Source: Deltaproteobacteria bacterium (lineage in GTDB: Bacteria > Desulfobacterota > Syntrophia > Syntrophales > UBA2210). Taken from it: a DNA stretch of 64,000 bases. The translations under genes were made by a program, and so were the position numbers. The stretch is from assembly GCA_016933965.1 (NCBI GenBank), contig JAFGTS010000043.1:25009-89008 (forward strand), in the 5' to 3' direction. Numbering within the stretch: the first letter of the stretch is position 1; every line of letters begins with the position of its first letter. Shown in pieces: positions 16,791 to 25,960 of the stretch. The notes under the pieces are model-generated. The model saw only the letters and a program-made list of their open reading frames with translations. It had not been told where the DNA came from and did no database searches.

Positions 16791-18140
16791 ATGAAAGAAT
16801 TTATCAAGATGTGTGAGGAGTGTAATCCGGGTGAGGTTGAGTTTTTGCAGGCCGTGGCGGAGGTGGCTGAGTCGCTGAAGCCGGTCATCGATCGTCATCC
16901 TGAGTATCGGAAGGCGAAGGTCCTGGAGCGGATGGTGGAACCGGAACGGACCATCATATTCCGGGTGCCTTGGGTCGATGACAGGGGTGAGGTCCAGGTG
17001 AACCGAGGGTACCGTATCGAGATGAATAGCGCGATCGGTCCTTACAAGGGCGGGTTCCGGTTTCATCCGTCGGTGAATCTGAGCATTTTGAAGTTTCTGG
17101 GGTTTGAACAGGTGTACAAGAACGCCTTGACCACGCTTCCCATGGGTGGCGGAAAGGGCGGGTCGAACTTTGACCCCAAGGGAAAATCGGACCTTGAGGT
17201 GATGCGGTTCTGCCAGAGCTTCATGACCGAGATCTTCCGGCACCTGGGTCCGAACACAGACGTTCCGGCCGGTGACATCGGCGTGGGCAAACGGGAGATC
17301 GGCTACCTGTTCGGGATGTACAAGAAATTGCGGAACGAGTTTACGGGAGTCCTGACGGGCAAGGGCCTTGAGTGGGGCGGCAGTTTGATCCGCCCCGAAG
17401 CGACGGGGTACGGCTCCGTGTACTTCGCGGCGGAGATGCTCGCCACGCGGAACGAGACACTGGCAGGGAAGACCTGTCTGGTGTCTGGTTCGGGAAACGT
17501 TGCGCAGTACACGGTTGAGAAGCTGCTCGAGCTGGGGGCGAAGGTGGTGACCCTGTCGGATTCGGCGGGCTATATTTACGATGAGAGCGGCATAACGCGC
17601 GAGAAGCTTGACTACGTGATGTATCTGAAGAACGTGGAGCGCGGCCGGATGAAGGAATACGCCGCGAAGTATCCTGAGGCTGTGTATACGCCGGTGGACC
17701 CCGATCTTGATTATAATCCGCTGTGGGATCACAAGGCGGACTGCGCCTTTCCGTCGGCGACGCAGAACGAGATCAGCGGCAAGGATGCCCAGCACCTGAT
17801 CGACAACGGGGTATACGTGGTAAGTGAAGGCGCGAACATGCCGACGGCTCCCGCCGGTGTCGATCTTTTTGTGGAGCACAAGCTGCTCTATGGTCCGGGC
17901 AAGGCGGCGAACGCCGGTGGTGTTTCCGTGTCCGGTCTTGAGATGACGCAGAACAGCCTGCGATTGAACTGGTCCCGCGAGGAGGTTGACTCCTATCTGC
18001 TGAGGATCATGAAGAGCATTCACAGGGCCTGTATGGATGCGTCCGAAGAGTACGGGACGCCGGGCAATTACGTGAACGGGGCGAACATTGCCGGGTTTGT
18101 GAAGGTCGCCGAGGCAATGATGGCCCAGGGGATCGTGTAA
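16791..18140 (+). CDS. gdhA: Glutamate dehydrogenase, hexameric NADP-type
   Basis: Interconverts glutamate and 2-oxoglutarate plus ammonia. The 449-aa protein is the size of the bacterial small hexameric class. Glutamate-binding motifs NSAIGPYKGGFRFHPSVN, TTLPMGGGKGGSNFDPKGKS (catalytic Lys) and PAGDIGVGKREIGY are intact; the Rossmann domain carries VSGSGNVAQY. GGAG precedes the ATG. In this context it probably regenerates the 2-oxoglutarate used by GABA aminotransferase and releases ammonia. Its codon use differs by eye from its neighbours, with GTG, GCG, CCG and GAG favoured over GTC, GCC, CCC and GAA, which may reflect separate ancestry or high expression. Confidence 0.96.
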   Translation: MKEFIKMCEECNPGEVEFLQAVAEVAESLKPVIDRHPEYRKAKVLERMVEPERTIIFRVPWVDDRGEVQVNRGYRIEMNSAIGPYKGGFRFHPSVNLSILKFLGFEQVYKNALTTLPMGGGKGGSNFDPKGKSDLEVMRFCQSFMTEIFRHLGPNTDVPAGDIGVGKREIGYLFGMYKKLRNEFTGVLTGKGLEWGGSLIRPEATGYGSVYFAAEMLATRNETLAGKTCLVSGSGNVAQYTVEKLLELGAKVVTLSDSAGYIYDESGITREKLDYVMYLKNVERGRMKEYAAKYPEAVYTPVDPDLDYNPLWDHKADCAFPSATQNEISGKDAQHLIDNGVYVVSEGANMPTAPAGVDLFVEHKLLYGPGKAANAGGVSVSGLEMTQNSLRLNWSREEVDSYLLRIMKSIHRACMDASEEYGTPGNYVNGANIAGFVKVAEAMMAQGIV

Positions 18141-18151
18141 CACCGCAATCC

Positions 18152-18192
18152 ATCGGCGGCGGTCCAACCCTGATCTCATGACCGCCGCCGAT
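18152..18192 (+). terminator. 13-bp hairpin after gdhA
   Basis: ATCGGCGGCGGTC (18152-18164) pairs perfectly with GACCGCCGCCGAT (18180-18192); CTTTG follows. Likely transcription end of gdhA. Nothing else is evident up to 18378. Confidence 0.65.
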
Positions 18193-18378
18193 CTTTGACT
18201 GTGTCGGTTGTGTTCCAGGAAAGGCTCCGGGGCGTTTGATAGGCCGCGGAGCCGTCATGTTTTTCACTATGGCGGAACCTCCAGTCGATGACCCCTTCGT
18301 GTTCTTCGTGTGCCTGCGTTGAGAATTCGGAATCGACGTTGTTGACTGATGTGAATCCGGGATGTTTGGAGGTTGATC

Positions 18379-19725
18379 ATGAAAGATGTTTCTGCGGCGG
18401 TTCCTGCAATTGACGGGAGTCCCCGGGAGGACTCCGCCACACTGATCGTCGACGGGAAAATGCACCATATCCCCATTATAGCGGGGACCACGGGGGAACG
18501 GGCGCTCGATATCAGCAATCTCAGGCGGGATACGGGCCTGATCACGCTGGACACGGGCTTTGTAAATACGGGAAGCTGCGAAAGCGCCATCACTTATGTC
18601 GACGGCGAACGGGGGATTCTGCGATACCGGGGGATCGATATCGAGCAGCTCGCCGAACGATCCAGTTTTGTCGAAACGGCATATCTCCTCATCAACAATA
18701 CGCTTCCCACGGCCGATGAGCTTCATGCCTTTTCGGAACTGCTTACCCAGCACTCGCTCATTCACGAGGATATGCTCGATTTCTTCCGGCATTATCCGCC
18801 GCGGGCCCATCCCATGGGGATCCTTTCCTCCATGGTGACCGCCCTTGCCGCCTTTTACCCGGACCTGCAGGCCGAAACGGCCGTCGAGGGGATCAATATC
18901 ACCGTGGCGCGGCTCCTTTCGAAGATGAGGACCCTCGCCGCTGTGTCATATAATATTTCCATCGGACACAAGGTGATCTATCCCCGGTATGACCTGAGCT
19001 ACTGTGCCAACTTCCTCTACATGATGTTCGACACGCCCGTGAAGAACTATGTCATCGATGCGGACATCGTTCGAGCCCTTAACGTCTTCTGGATACTTCA
19101 TGCCGATCATGAGCAGAATTGCTCGACCACGGCGGTGCGCCTCGTGGGCAGCGCCCGGGTGAATCTCTACGCGGCGGTGGCAGCGGGCATCTCTGCCCTG
19201 TGGGGACCGCTTCACGGAGGAGCCAACCAGGCGGTCATGGAAATGCTCCAGGATATTGAACGGTCCGGTGGTGATATACGGCCCTTCATTGCCCGGGCAA
19301 AGGATCGGAAGGACCCCTTCAGGCTTATGGGATTCGGCCATCGCGTCTATAAAACCTTCGATCCGCGGGCGCAGATAATGGAAAGCATCTGTGAGGCGGT
19401 TCTCAGTAAGCTGAACATCGAGGACCCGCTGCTCGATATCGCGCGGAGGCTCCGCGACGCTGTTGCCGGCGATCCCTATTTTATCGATCACCATCTCTAT
19501 CCGAACGTTGATTTCTACAGCGGCATTTTCCTGCGGGCGATACGGATCCCTCTCAACATGTACACCGTCATGTTCGCCATCGGACGGCTGCCCGGATGGA
19601 TCGCACAATGGAAGGAGAGCCTCGACGATCCCAAGCGGAAGCTGGACCGGCCGCGGCAGGTATATACGGGTCCTGAGAAACGGGATTATATCCCTCTGGA
19701 CCGCCGGGACCCGGAACGGATGTAA
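18379..19725 (+). CDS. gltA: Citrate synthase (type II, Si-type)
   Basis: Condenses acetyl-CoA with oxaloacetate. The 448-aa protein is of the long Gram-negative form with the N-terminal beta domain (SCESAITYVDGERGILRYRG). Catalytic His in LHADHEQN, His in GPLHGGANQ, and Asp in GFGHRVYKTFDPRA are all present. The ATG at 18379 has GGAGG 6 nt upstream. Following gdhA, it may feed 2-oxoglutarate and glutamate synthesis in an anaerobe. A methylcitrate role cannot be excluded, but no prp genes are near. Confidence 0.93.
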   Translation: MKDVSAAVPAIDGSPREDSATLIVDGKMHHIPIIAGTTGERALDISNLRRDTGLITLDTGFVNTGSCESAITYVDGERGILRYRGIDIEQLAERSSFVETAYLLINNTLPTADELHAFSELLTQHSLIHEDMLDFFRHYPPRAHPMGILSSMVTALAAFYPDLQAETAVEGINITVARLLSKMRTLAAVSYNISIGHKVIYPRYDLSYCANFLYMMFDTPVKNYVIDADIVRALNVFWILHADHEQNCSTTAVRLVGSARVNLYAAVAAGISALWGPLHGGANQAVMEMLQDIERSGGDIRPFIARAKDRKDPFRLMGFGHRVYKTFDPRAQIMESICEAVLSKLNIEDPLLDIARRLRDAVAGDPYFIDHHLYPNVDFYSGIFLRAIRIPLNMYTVMFAIGRLPGWIAQWKESLDDPKRKLDRPRQVYTGPEKRDYIPLDRRDPERM

Positions 19726-19786
19726 GCGATCGGCTACCGGCACCGGACATGATAAGAAAATGTGTCTTCCACAGGGGATGTGACGG

Positions 19787-20011
19787 ATGAAAAGAAGAGC
19801 GGCCGCAGGTGCACTGATGGTCCTTGTTCTTCTGTTCTTCATGGCGACGGTGACGGCGGCCGCCGTTGATTCCCCGGACATGGCCGGCGGTTCCGGAAAT
19901 GCCGTTGAAGGGGAGCGGGTCCATGACCCCGTGACACCGCTTCGCGTCATCTCCGTGATCGTCATGGCCCTTTTCCTCGCGTGGTATATCCGGCGAAAAA
20001 TGAAGCTCTGA
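19787..20011 (+). CDS. Small membrane protein of unknown function
   Basis: 74 aa. N-terminal hydrophobic segment about residues 8-26, which could be a signal peptide or anchor, a polar middle and a second segment about 52-67 ending in RRKMKL. No family recognised. GGGGATG precedes the start. It lies 61 bp after gltA and 10 bp before the flavin-binding protein gene. Confidence 0.6.
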   Translation: MKRRAAAGALMVLVLLFFMATVTAAAVDSPDMAGGSGNAVEGERVHDPVTPLRVISVIVMALFLAWYIRRKMKL

Positions 20012-20021
20012 GGTACGGTGT

Positions 20022-20480
20022 ATGAGAAGAAAGGACAAGGAGATCACGGAACGAAACGTCATTGATTCGATCATTGCCCGTGCCGATGTCTGCCGTCTGG
20101 CGCTCTCCGGTGACAACAACCCCTACCTGGTGCCGCTCTGCTTCGGCTATGACGGGACCTGCCTGTACTTTCACAGTGCCGGGGAGGGAAGGAAGATCGA
20201 CATGCTCCGCAGGAACCCGGCGGTCTGCTTCGAGATGACCGTTGACTGCAAACCCGTGGAGGGCGCCAGGTCATGCAACTGGACGATGCGCTTCATGAGC
20301 GTCATCGGGTTCGGCAGGGTGTCGTTCATCGAGGATGCCGACGAGAAGCGAAGGGCACTGGGCATCATATTCTCGCGCTATTCAGACGCTCCCTTTGCCG
20401 CCGATGAGCCGATCATTGAAAAAACCCTTGTATTCAAGGTGGACATTACGGATATATCTGGTAAAAAATCGGGATATTGA
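20022..20480 (+). CDS. Pyridoxamine 5'-phosphate oxidase-like flavin-binding protein
   Basis: 152-aa split-barrel protein of the NimA/PNPOx-like group: RADVCRLALSGDNNPYLVPLCFGYDG forms the first strands, followed by LYFHSAGEGRKIDML, which contacts the FMN phosphate, and VCFEMTV. Such proteins bind FMN, F420 or heme and reduce small molecules; the substrate is unknown. GAGG lies upstream of the ATG. Confidence 0.82.
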   Translation: MRRKDKEITERNVIDSIIARADVCRLALSGDNNPYLVPLCFGYDGTCLYFHSAGEGRKIDMLRRNPAVCFEMTVDCKPVEGARSCNWTMRFMSVIGFGRVSFIEDADEKRRALGIIFSRYSDAPFAADEPIIEKTLVFKVDITDISGKKSGY

Positions 20481-20639
20481 GTTTTGTCGCCTGAATGTTC
20501 TCCATCGGCCGCTTCGCGGGGAGTTCACCTTTGAACGGCCCGTCGTCCCGACCGGGGGTCGCTCACGGATCGGCGGGGAACCACCGAAACGTGCCACGCC
20601 GGGCATCCGGAGGAGTTCAGGGCGGGGAAGGGGGTCTTG

Positions 20640-21512
20640 ATGAAAAATCCTGTTCAGCGGGTCGCCGCGATCCATGACCTGTCCGGCTTCGGGCGCGCGT
20701 CGCTCACCGTGGTGATACCGATCCTTTCGACCATGGGCATCCAGGTCTGTCCCCTGCCGACAGCGGTGCTTTCAACGCACAGCAAGTTTTCAAATTTCTA
20801 TTTTGTCGACCTGACCGAACATATCGAGCGGTTCATCAGCCACTGGAAGGAACTGGAACTGTCCTTCGACGCCGTATACAGCGGGTTTCTCGGGTCGCAC
20901 CGCCAGATCGGTATCGTTATCGATTTCATCGATTATTTTCACCGGGAGGATCAACTCGTTGTCGTCGATCCCGTCCTGGGAGATGACGGTGCCCTGTACG
21001 GTCCTCTGGGGATCGACATGGTCGCGGAGATGCGGAAGCTGATCGGAAAGGCCCACGTCATCACGCCGAACCTGACGGAAGCGTGCCTGCTCCTGGATGA
21101 ACCGTACCGGCGTTCATTTCCGATCGAGGCGGCGAAGGACATGATCGTTCGGCTGTCGGAAAAGGGCCCCCGCATCGTCATCATTACCGGTATCCCGGAA
21201 GAGGAAGGAAGCCGCATGACGTCGGTGATTGCCTACGACCGGAACAGTCGGCGGTTCTGGAAGGTCGTCTGCGAGTACCTGCCGGCCACCTATCCCGGTA
21301 CCGGCGATGCCTTCACCAGCGTCATCGTGGGCAGTCTCCTGCAGGGTGACAGTTTGCCGATCGCGCTGGACCGGGCCGTCCAGTTCATTTCCCTCGGTGT
21401 GCGTGCAACCTTCGGATATCTGTACAATACCAAAGAGGGCATTCTGCTTGAACGGATACTGAGTAATCTTCGCTCAAGCGTGCAGATCAGCAGTTACGAA
21501 ATACTTGATTGA
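20640..21512 (+). CDS. Pyridoxal/pyridoxamine kinase-like protein (PfkB superfamily)
   Basis: 290-aa ribokinase-fold kinase of the PdxY/ThiD branch. N-terminal IHDLSGFGRASLTVVIPILSTMG is typical of PdxK/PdxY; YSGFLGS, DPVLGDDG and the anion-hole/catalytic motif YPGTGDAFTS with the base Asp follow. Probably salvages vitamin B6, which suits the nearby PLP-dependent and PNPOx-like genes. The ATG at 20640 is preceded by GAAGGGGG; a TTG lies directly before it. Confidence 0.85.
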   Translation: MKNPVQRVAAIHDLSGFGRASLTVVIPILSTMGIQVCPLPTAVLSTHSKFSNFYFVDLTEHIERFISHWKELELSFDAVYSGFLGSHRQIGIVIDFIDYFHREDQLVVVDPVLGDDGALYGPLGIDMVAEMRKLIGKAHVITPNLTEACLLLDEPYRRSFPIEAAKDMIVRLSEKGPRIVIITGIPEEEGSRMTSVIAYDRNSRRFWKVVCEYLPATYPGTGDAFTSVIVGSLLQGDSLPIALDRAVQFISLGVRATFGYLYNTKEGILLERILSNLRSSVQISSYEILD

Positions 21513-21563
21513 GTGACCCGGCAGGTCCATGACCGGGTGTGAGAGAAGGCGGGAGGGGACCCC

Positions 21564-21737
21564 GTGAAAAAGTATTATCTTTTCATCTTTGTCGTTCTGG
21601 GCGCCGCCGACCTGATATACGGTCTTGTCAAGCCCGACCGCCTCAGCGTGCTTATCGGTGCCGTCATGGTGTTCATCGCCCTGTCGGTTTTCTACAAACA
21701 GGTAAAACAGGAAAAGCGGGAAAAGAAAGAGGGTTGA
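21564..21737 (+). CDS. 57-aa two-helix membrane protein
   Basis: GTG start at 21564 with GGGAGGGG 6 nt upstream; stop TGA at 21735-21737, directly before the next ATG at 21738. Sequence opens KKYYLFIFVVLGAADLIYG, has a second hydrophobic segment (LIGAVMVFIALSVFY) and a charged tail of Lys, Glu and Arg. No family recognised. The tight junction with the downstream gene supports that it is translated. Confidence 0.7.
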   Translation: MKKYYLFIFVVLGAADLIYGLVKPDRLSVLIGAVMVFIALSVFYKQVKQEKREKKEG

Positions 21738-22946
21738 ATGGCGAGGAGAAGGCAGAGCTCAGCGACAGAGAACAGGGCTCCCGGCCCCGGGACGACGTCC
21801 GTCTGGGCAGGTGAGGAAGGACCCTTCTGGAAAGGTTCGACGCAGGTCCCCATCGTACCGAGCGTTTCATTCGGCTATGATGATCTCGACCGGTGGATGG
21901 AGGTCGGTGCCGGAAGAAGGGGAGGACACATCTACAGCAGGAACACGAACCCCACGGTCCGGGTATTTGAAGAGAAGATCCGTCTTCTTGAGGGAGCTGA
22001 AGCGGCAACGGCCTTTGCGACGGGAATGGCGGCCGTCAGCAATACCCTCTTTGCCCTGCTGTCACCGGGGGACCGTGTTGTCTCCATCAAGGACAGTTAC
22101 GGCGGTACCAACAAGCTTTTCATCGAGTTCCTGCCCCGCTTCGGCATAGAGGTAACCCTCTGTGAAACCACCGATCATGATGAGATCGAGCGGGAGATCG
22201 CCGCCGGATGCCGCCTGCTCTACCTGGAAAGCCCCACCAACCCGACCCTGAAGATGGTCGACATCGCCCAGCTTGCCGACGCGGCGAAGCGGCGCGGCGT
22301 GCTGGTCGTCGTCGATAACACCTTCGCCACGCCCATCAACCAGAAGCCATTGAAACTCGGCGCCGACCTGGTGGTCCACAGCGCTACCAAGTTCCTCGGC
22401 GGTCACGCCGACGCCCTGGGCGGCGCCCTCTGCGGTCCCGCTGATCTGGTCGAATCGGTCTTCCATTTTCGTGAGATCAACGGGGCGATGCTGGACCCGC
22501 AGTCCGCCTATCTTCTCCTGCGCGGCATGAAAACCCTTCATCTTCGCGTCGCCAGGCAGTGTGAAAGCGCCATGAAGATCGCCCGCTTTCTTGAATCCCA
22601 TGATCTGGTGGAACGGGTCTTTTATCCGGGCCTTGAAAGTCACCCACAGCATGAACTGGCACGGCGGCAGATGAACGGCTTCGGCGGCATTCTCAGTTTC
22701 ATGCTGAAAGGTGATTTTGACGAGGTGCGAAAATTCCTGCCGCGCCTGCGGTATGCCCATCGGGCGGCCAACCTCGGTGCCGTCGAGACGATCGCGGGAC
22801 CGCCGGCGGTCACGAGTCACGTGGAGTGCACCCCGGCTGAGCGGGCGGCTATGGGTATCCCCGAAAGCCTTATTCGCTACTCCGTGGGCATCGAAGACGC
22901 TGAAGACCTCATGGACGATCTTGCCGCGGCCCTCTCCGGGAGGTGA
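21738..22946 (+). CDS. Cystathionine gamma-synthase family PLP enzyme
   Basis: 402 aa, Cys/Met-metabolism PLP family. RNTNPTVRVFEEKIRLLEGAE, YGGTNKLF, ESPTNPTLKMVDI, VVDNTFATP and the Schiff-base lysine in HSATKFLGGHADALGG are all present. It could be cystathionine gamma-synthase or -lyase, O-acetylhomoserine sulfhydrylase, or methionine gamma-lyase; motifs alone do not decide. The ATG directly follows the stop codon of the small membrane protein. Confidence 0.88.
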   Translation: MARRRQSSATENRAPGPGTTSVWAGEEGPFWKGSTQVPIVPSVSFGYDDLDRWMEVGAGRRGGHIYSRNTNPTVRVFEEKIRLLEGAEAATAFATGMAAVSNTLFALLSPGDRVVSIKDSYGGTNKLFIEFLPRFGIEVTLCETTDHDEIEREIAAGCRLLYLESPTNPTLKMVDIAQLADAAKRRGVLVVVDNTFATPINQKPLKLGADLVVHSATKFLGGHADALGGALCGPADLVESVFHFREINGAMLDPQSAYLLLRGMKTLHLRVARQCESAMKIARFLESHDLVERVFYPGLESHPQHELARRQMNGFGGILSFMLKGDFDEVRKFLPRLRYAHRAANLGAVETIAGPPAVTSHVECTPAERAAMGIPESLIRYSVGIEDAEDLMDDLAAALSGR

Positions 22947-23005
22947 GGGACATCACGGCTCATCACCGGCATGAGGGAATTTCCGAAGGGGATGAAGAAG
23001 AGACC

Positions 23006-23917
23006 ATGGATGTCGTTTTTCGTCACGCGGGATCCGATGATATCCCCGGCGTGGCCCGCGTATACCGTGAGGCCGTGTCGGAACTCAACCGGACCAGGGG
23101 GTTTGAATATCGTTCGCTTCGAGATCTGCCGGTAAACCCTTTTTACGCCTATTCGTTGAAGTATGAACCCCGGGGGTTCCGGGTGGCTGAGCACCGCGGT
23201 GAGATCGTCGGTTCCGCCATCAGCTGGACCCGCGGCACCTTCTGGTTCCTTTCCCATCTCTTCGTAAAACCTTCCTGGCAGAATCACGGCATCGGCAGGA
23301 CCCTCCTGGAGGAGGTCCTTTCCGCCGGAACGGGTTCGGAGGGAATGGAACGGGGGGTTGTCACCTATGCCTATAATCCCGTTTCCCAGAGGCTTTATGA
23401 CTCATTCGGCATGGGCCGGCGGGAGATCATATACCGCTTGACCGGCACGGCCGGACGGCTTCCCGCGTTCCTGAAAGCGGAGCACCCCCCGAAGGGATAT
23501 GAGGTAAAAAAAGTGTCTGCCCGGGGCTCACGGGAACTGTCGCCAGTGGACGAACAGGTGCTGGGAATGGTCCGGCAGCGCCATCACCGGTTTTTCCTGT
23601 CCGGACCGGGCGTGAGTTGTTATGCCTTTCTGCGGGGAGGGGCGATACGAGGCTATGTCTATATCTGGCCGGACGGCCATGTGGGTCCCCTCGCGGTCCT
23701 GAAACCGTCCCTCCTCATGAAGGTGCTGCGTTTTTCACTTGCCCGCGCCGGGGGTGCCGGCGGCCGCCTGTCAATGCTCGTGCCGGCGTCCAACAGAGAA
23801 GCACTGAACCTTCTCCTCACAGGTGGTTTCAAGGTACAGTATCCTCTCTGTTTCATGTCTTCCCGGCGCCGGTGGAAATGGGACCGCTATTTCTTTCATT
23901 CCCCCGGTATGATGTGA
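23006..23917 (+). CDS. GNAT-family N-acetyltransferase
   Basis: 303 aa from the ATG at 23006; a longer frame from a GTG at 22943 overlaps the previous gene. The N-terminal half is a GNAT domain with the acetyl-CoA loop HLFVKPSWQNHGIGRTLLEEV. The C-terminal half (from about residue 150) looks like a second, degenerate GNAT unit (HVGPLAVLKPSLLMKVLRFS), so the protein is probably a tandem GNAT. Substrate unknown. Convergent with gltX. Confidence 0.8.
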   Translation: MDVVFRHAGSDDIPGVARVYREAVSELNRTRGFEYRSLRDLPVNPFYAYSLKYEPRGFRVAEHRGEIVGSAISWTRGTFWFLSHLFVKPSWQNHGIGRTLLEEVLSAGTGSEGMERGVVTYAYNPVSQRLYDSFGMGRREIIYRLTGTAGRLPAFLKAEHPPKGYEVKKVSARGSRELSPVDEQVLGMVRQRHHRFFLSGPGVSCYAFLRGGAIRGYVYIWPDGHVGPLAVLKPSLLMKVLRFSLARAGGAGGRLSMLVPASNREALNLLLTGGFKVQYPLCFMSSRRRWKWDRYFFHSPGMM

Positions 23918-23935
23918 GCCGGCGCCGCCCGAGGG

Positions 23936-25384
23936 CTACGCCGCAAGAAGCGCTTCGATCCGCCTGATGGACTCATCCCTGCCCAGGGCGTCCACCAACG
24001 TGGGTATGTCCGGGCCGTGACAGCTTCCGAAGAGGGCCAGCCGGAGCGGGAAGTAGAAATCCTTTCCCTTGATGCCCAGTTCTTTCATCGACTGTTTTAC
24101 CAGGAGGGAAAGCTCCTCAAGGGTCCAGGCGCGCTGTTTTTTCAACGCCGCCGCCCAGAACGCGTATATCGCCTGAGATGGATCGCCGGTGATAAATTCC
24201 AGGTCCTCTTCGGATAAGGTCGGGTCCTCGTAGAACATGCGGGCGTGGTTCACAATATCCGACAGTCGTGAAATATAATCACGGGCAATGGTGATGACCT
24301 TGAGATATTTTGCGTCCTCACCGATGTCGATCCCCGCATTCTCGAAGTAAGGCTTTGCCTGCTCGGCCACGTATTCCAGCGGAAGGCGGCGAATATACTG
24401 GCCGCCCATCCAGTTGAGCTTCTCTATATCAAAGATCGCCCCCGCTTTGTTGATGCGGTCAAGGGTGAAAACCTCCTCCAGTTCCTTCAATGTGTACAGT
24501 TCCCGGTCGTCGGGACCATGCCAGCCCAGGAGGGCGATAAAGTTCAGCAGCGCCTCGGGCAGGTATCCCGATGCGAGATAACTTTCAACGGCCACGTCAC
24601 CCTGCCTTTTGCTCAGCTTGCTCCGGTCCGAGTTGAGCAGCAGGGGCAGATGGGCGAACTCCGGTGGCTGCCACCCGAAGGATTCGTAAAGATACAGATG
24701 TTTCGGGACGCTTGAAAGCCATTCTTCACCGCGGATGACATGGCTGATACTCATCAGGTGATCGTCGACGACGCTGGCGAGGTGGTAGGTGGGGAAACCG
24801 TCGGATTTGAGCAGCACCTGGTCGTCCATCTGTGAATTGTCCATGGCCACCTTGCCGCGGATGATGTCGTCAAAAACGACCCGTCCTTCCCGGGGATATT
24901 TGAGCCTGACGACCCGGGGAACATCCTTTTCCAGGTTTTCATCAACCACGCGTCGCGGTAGGTCGCGGCATTTTCCGTCGTACATGGTGGGCCGCTTTGT
25001 TTTCCGCTGCATCTCCCGGAGTTCGTCGAGGCGCTCTTCCGTGCAGAAACAATAGTAGGCATGCCCGCTTTCAATAAGTCTGTCCGTATATTCCCGATAG
25101 AGTTCAAGCCGTTCCGACTGGATATAGGGACCCGCATCTCCACCGGCATCGGGGCCTTCGTCATAATCGAGACCAACCGCTCTGAGCGTGCCGATCAGAT
25201 TTTCCAGCGCTCCCGGGATCGAGCGTTTCTGATCCGTATCCTCGATCCGAAGGATGAATTTTCCCTCTCTGCTTCTGGCGAAGAGATAATTAAAGAGGGC
25301 CGTCCGCAGGCCGCCCACGTGCAGATACCCCGTCGGGCTTGGCGCGAATCGCACCCTGACTTCTTTTCCGTTGTCTGTTTTCAT
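23936..25384 (-). CDS. gltX: Glutamyl-tRNA synthetase
   Basis: Charges tRNA-Glu (and possibly tRNA-Gln). 482 aa, class Ic. HIGH-type motif PSPTGYLHVGGLRTALFN near the N-terminus and KMSKS-type KLSKRQG about residue 245. The ATG at 25384 has AGGA 10 nt upstream; an adjacent GTG at 25387 is the alternative. It is a stand-alone gene. Confidence 0.97.
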   Translation of the reverse strand: MKTDNGKEVRVRFAPSPTGYLHVGGLRTALFNYLFARSREGKFILRIEDTDQKRSIPGALENLIGTLRAVGLDYDEGPDAGGDAGPYIQSERLELYREYTDRLIESGHAYYCFCTEERLDELREMQRKTKRPTMYDGKCRDLPRRVVDENLEKDVPRVVRLKYPREGRVVFDDIIRGKVAMDNSQMDDQVLLKSDGFPTYHLASVVDDHLMSISHVIRGEEWLSSVPKHLYLYESFGWQPPEFAHLPLLLNSDRSKLSKRQGDVAVESYLASGYLPEALLNFIALLGWHGPDDRELYTLKELEEVFTLDRINKAGAIFDIEKLNWMGGQYIRRLPLEYVAEQAKPYFENAGIDIGEDAKYLKVITIARDYISRLSDIVNHARMFYEDPTLSEEDLEFITGDPSQAIYAFWAAALKKQRAWTLEELSLLVKQSMKELGIKGKDFYFPLRLALFGSCHGPDIPTLVDALGRDESIRRIEALLAA

Positions 25385-25629
25385 CACAGAGAAATTCCTT
25401 TGCTGTTACCGAGATGGCCGCCATTATAACCCGGCCGGCCGAGAACCGCAATCATCATGAACAGTGCCACCCCTGTGTTTTGCATACCCTGTGCCCGGGA
25501 TGGAGGCTTCACAGGAGGGCCTCATAGTCCATCGGCCGTGATCTTGTCAAGGAAAACAACGAACACCGGGACGGTCCCGCGCCTCGGTGGTGGACACACA
25601 CCCCGGCACCGCATCAATTTGACATGGTT

Positions 25630-25646
25630 TACGCCAATCTGGCGTA
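25630..25646. promoter_or_regulatory. Perfect inverted repeat TACGCCA-N3-TGGCGTA
   Basis: 7-bp arms around ATC, just downstream of a TTGACA at about 25619-25624. It looks like an operator for a dimeric repressor. It lies in the 731-bp gap between gltX and the permease gene, where I see no credible ORF. No other copy noticed in this window. Confidence 0.45.
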
Positions 25647-25661
25647 TGTGTCGAAAGGAGT

Positions 25662-25854
25662 GGTGCGACCATGCATCATCTCTCAAGAGAGGAAAATGCG
25701 TCATTTGTCACTGTATATTCGATAATTACAGGCTTTGTGCAATGATCGGGAAAAGATGATGCAAAAACGCAATGACCGGTCATGAAAACAAAATATAATC
25801 GTGATAACAATATGTTACTGACCATCTCGCCAGCAGGTGATGCAGCGAAGCATC
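25662..25854. promoter_or_regulatory. Three GATGC-N6-GCATC dyads upstream of the permease gene
   Basis: Sites: 25662-25677 GGTGC-GACCAT-GCATC (9/10), 25758-25773 GATGC-AAAAAC-GCAAT (8/10), 25839-25854 GATGC-AGCGAA-GCATC (perfect; arms extend to 7 bp GTGATGC/GCATCAC). Start-to-start distances are 96 and 81 bp; the last begins 122 bp before the -24 box. Same motif and layout as 5357-5551, so the same enhancer-binding protein probably acts at both. Confidence 0.6.
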
Positions 25855-25960
25855 ACTGGTTCGGGGACATGGGAAACGGTCCCTTGTGAATGAGCCCGTG
25901 TGGTTTTTGTAACAGCATAAAATCACTGGATTTGTTGATTTTTTATGACAGTGCCCCGGA

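Noticed and set aside
20382..20675. 97-codon minus-strand open frame between the PNPOx-like and kinase genes
   Set aside because: Overlaps both real genes and lacks a start signal.
25457..25759. 100-codon open frame upstream of the permease
   Set aside because: It runs through the dyads and the operator, lacks a ribosome-binding site and has no recognisable sequence.
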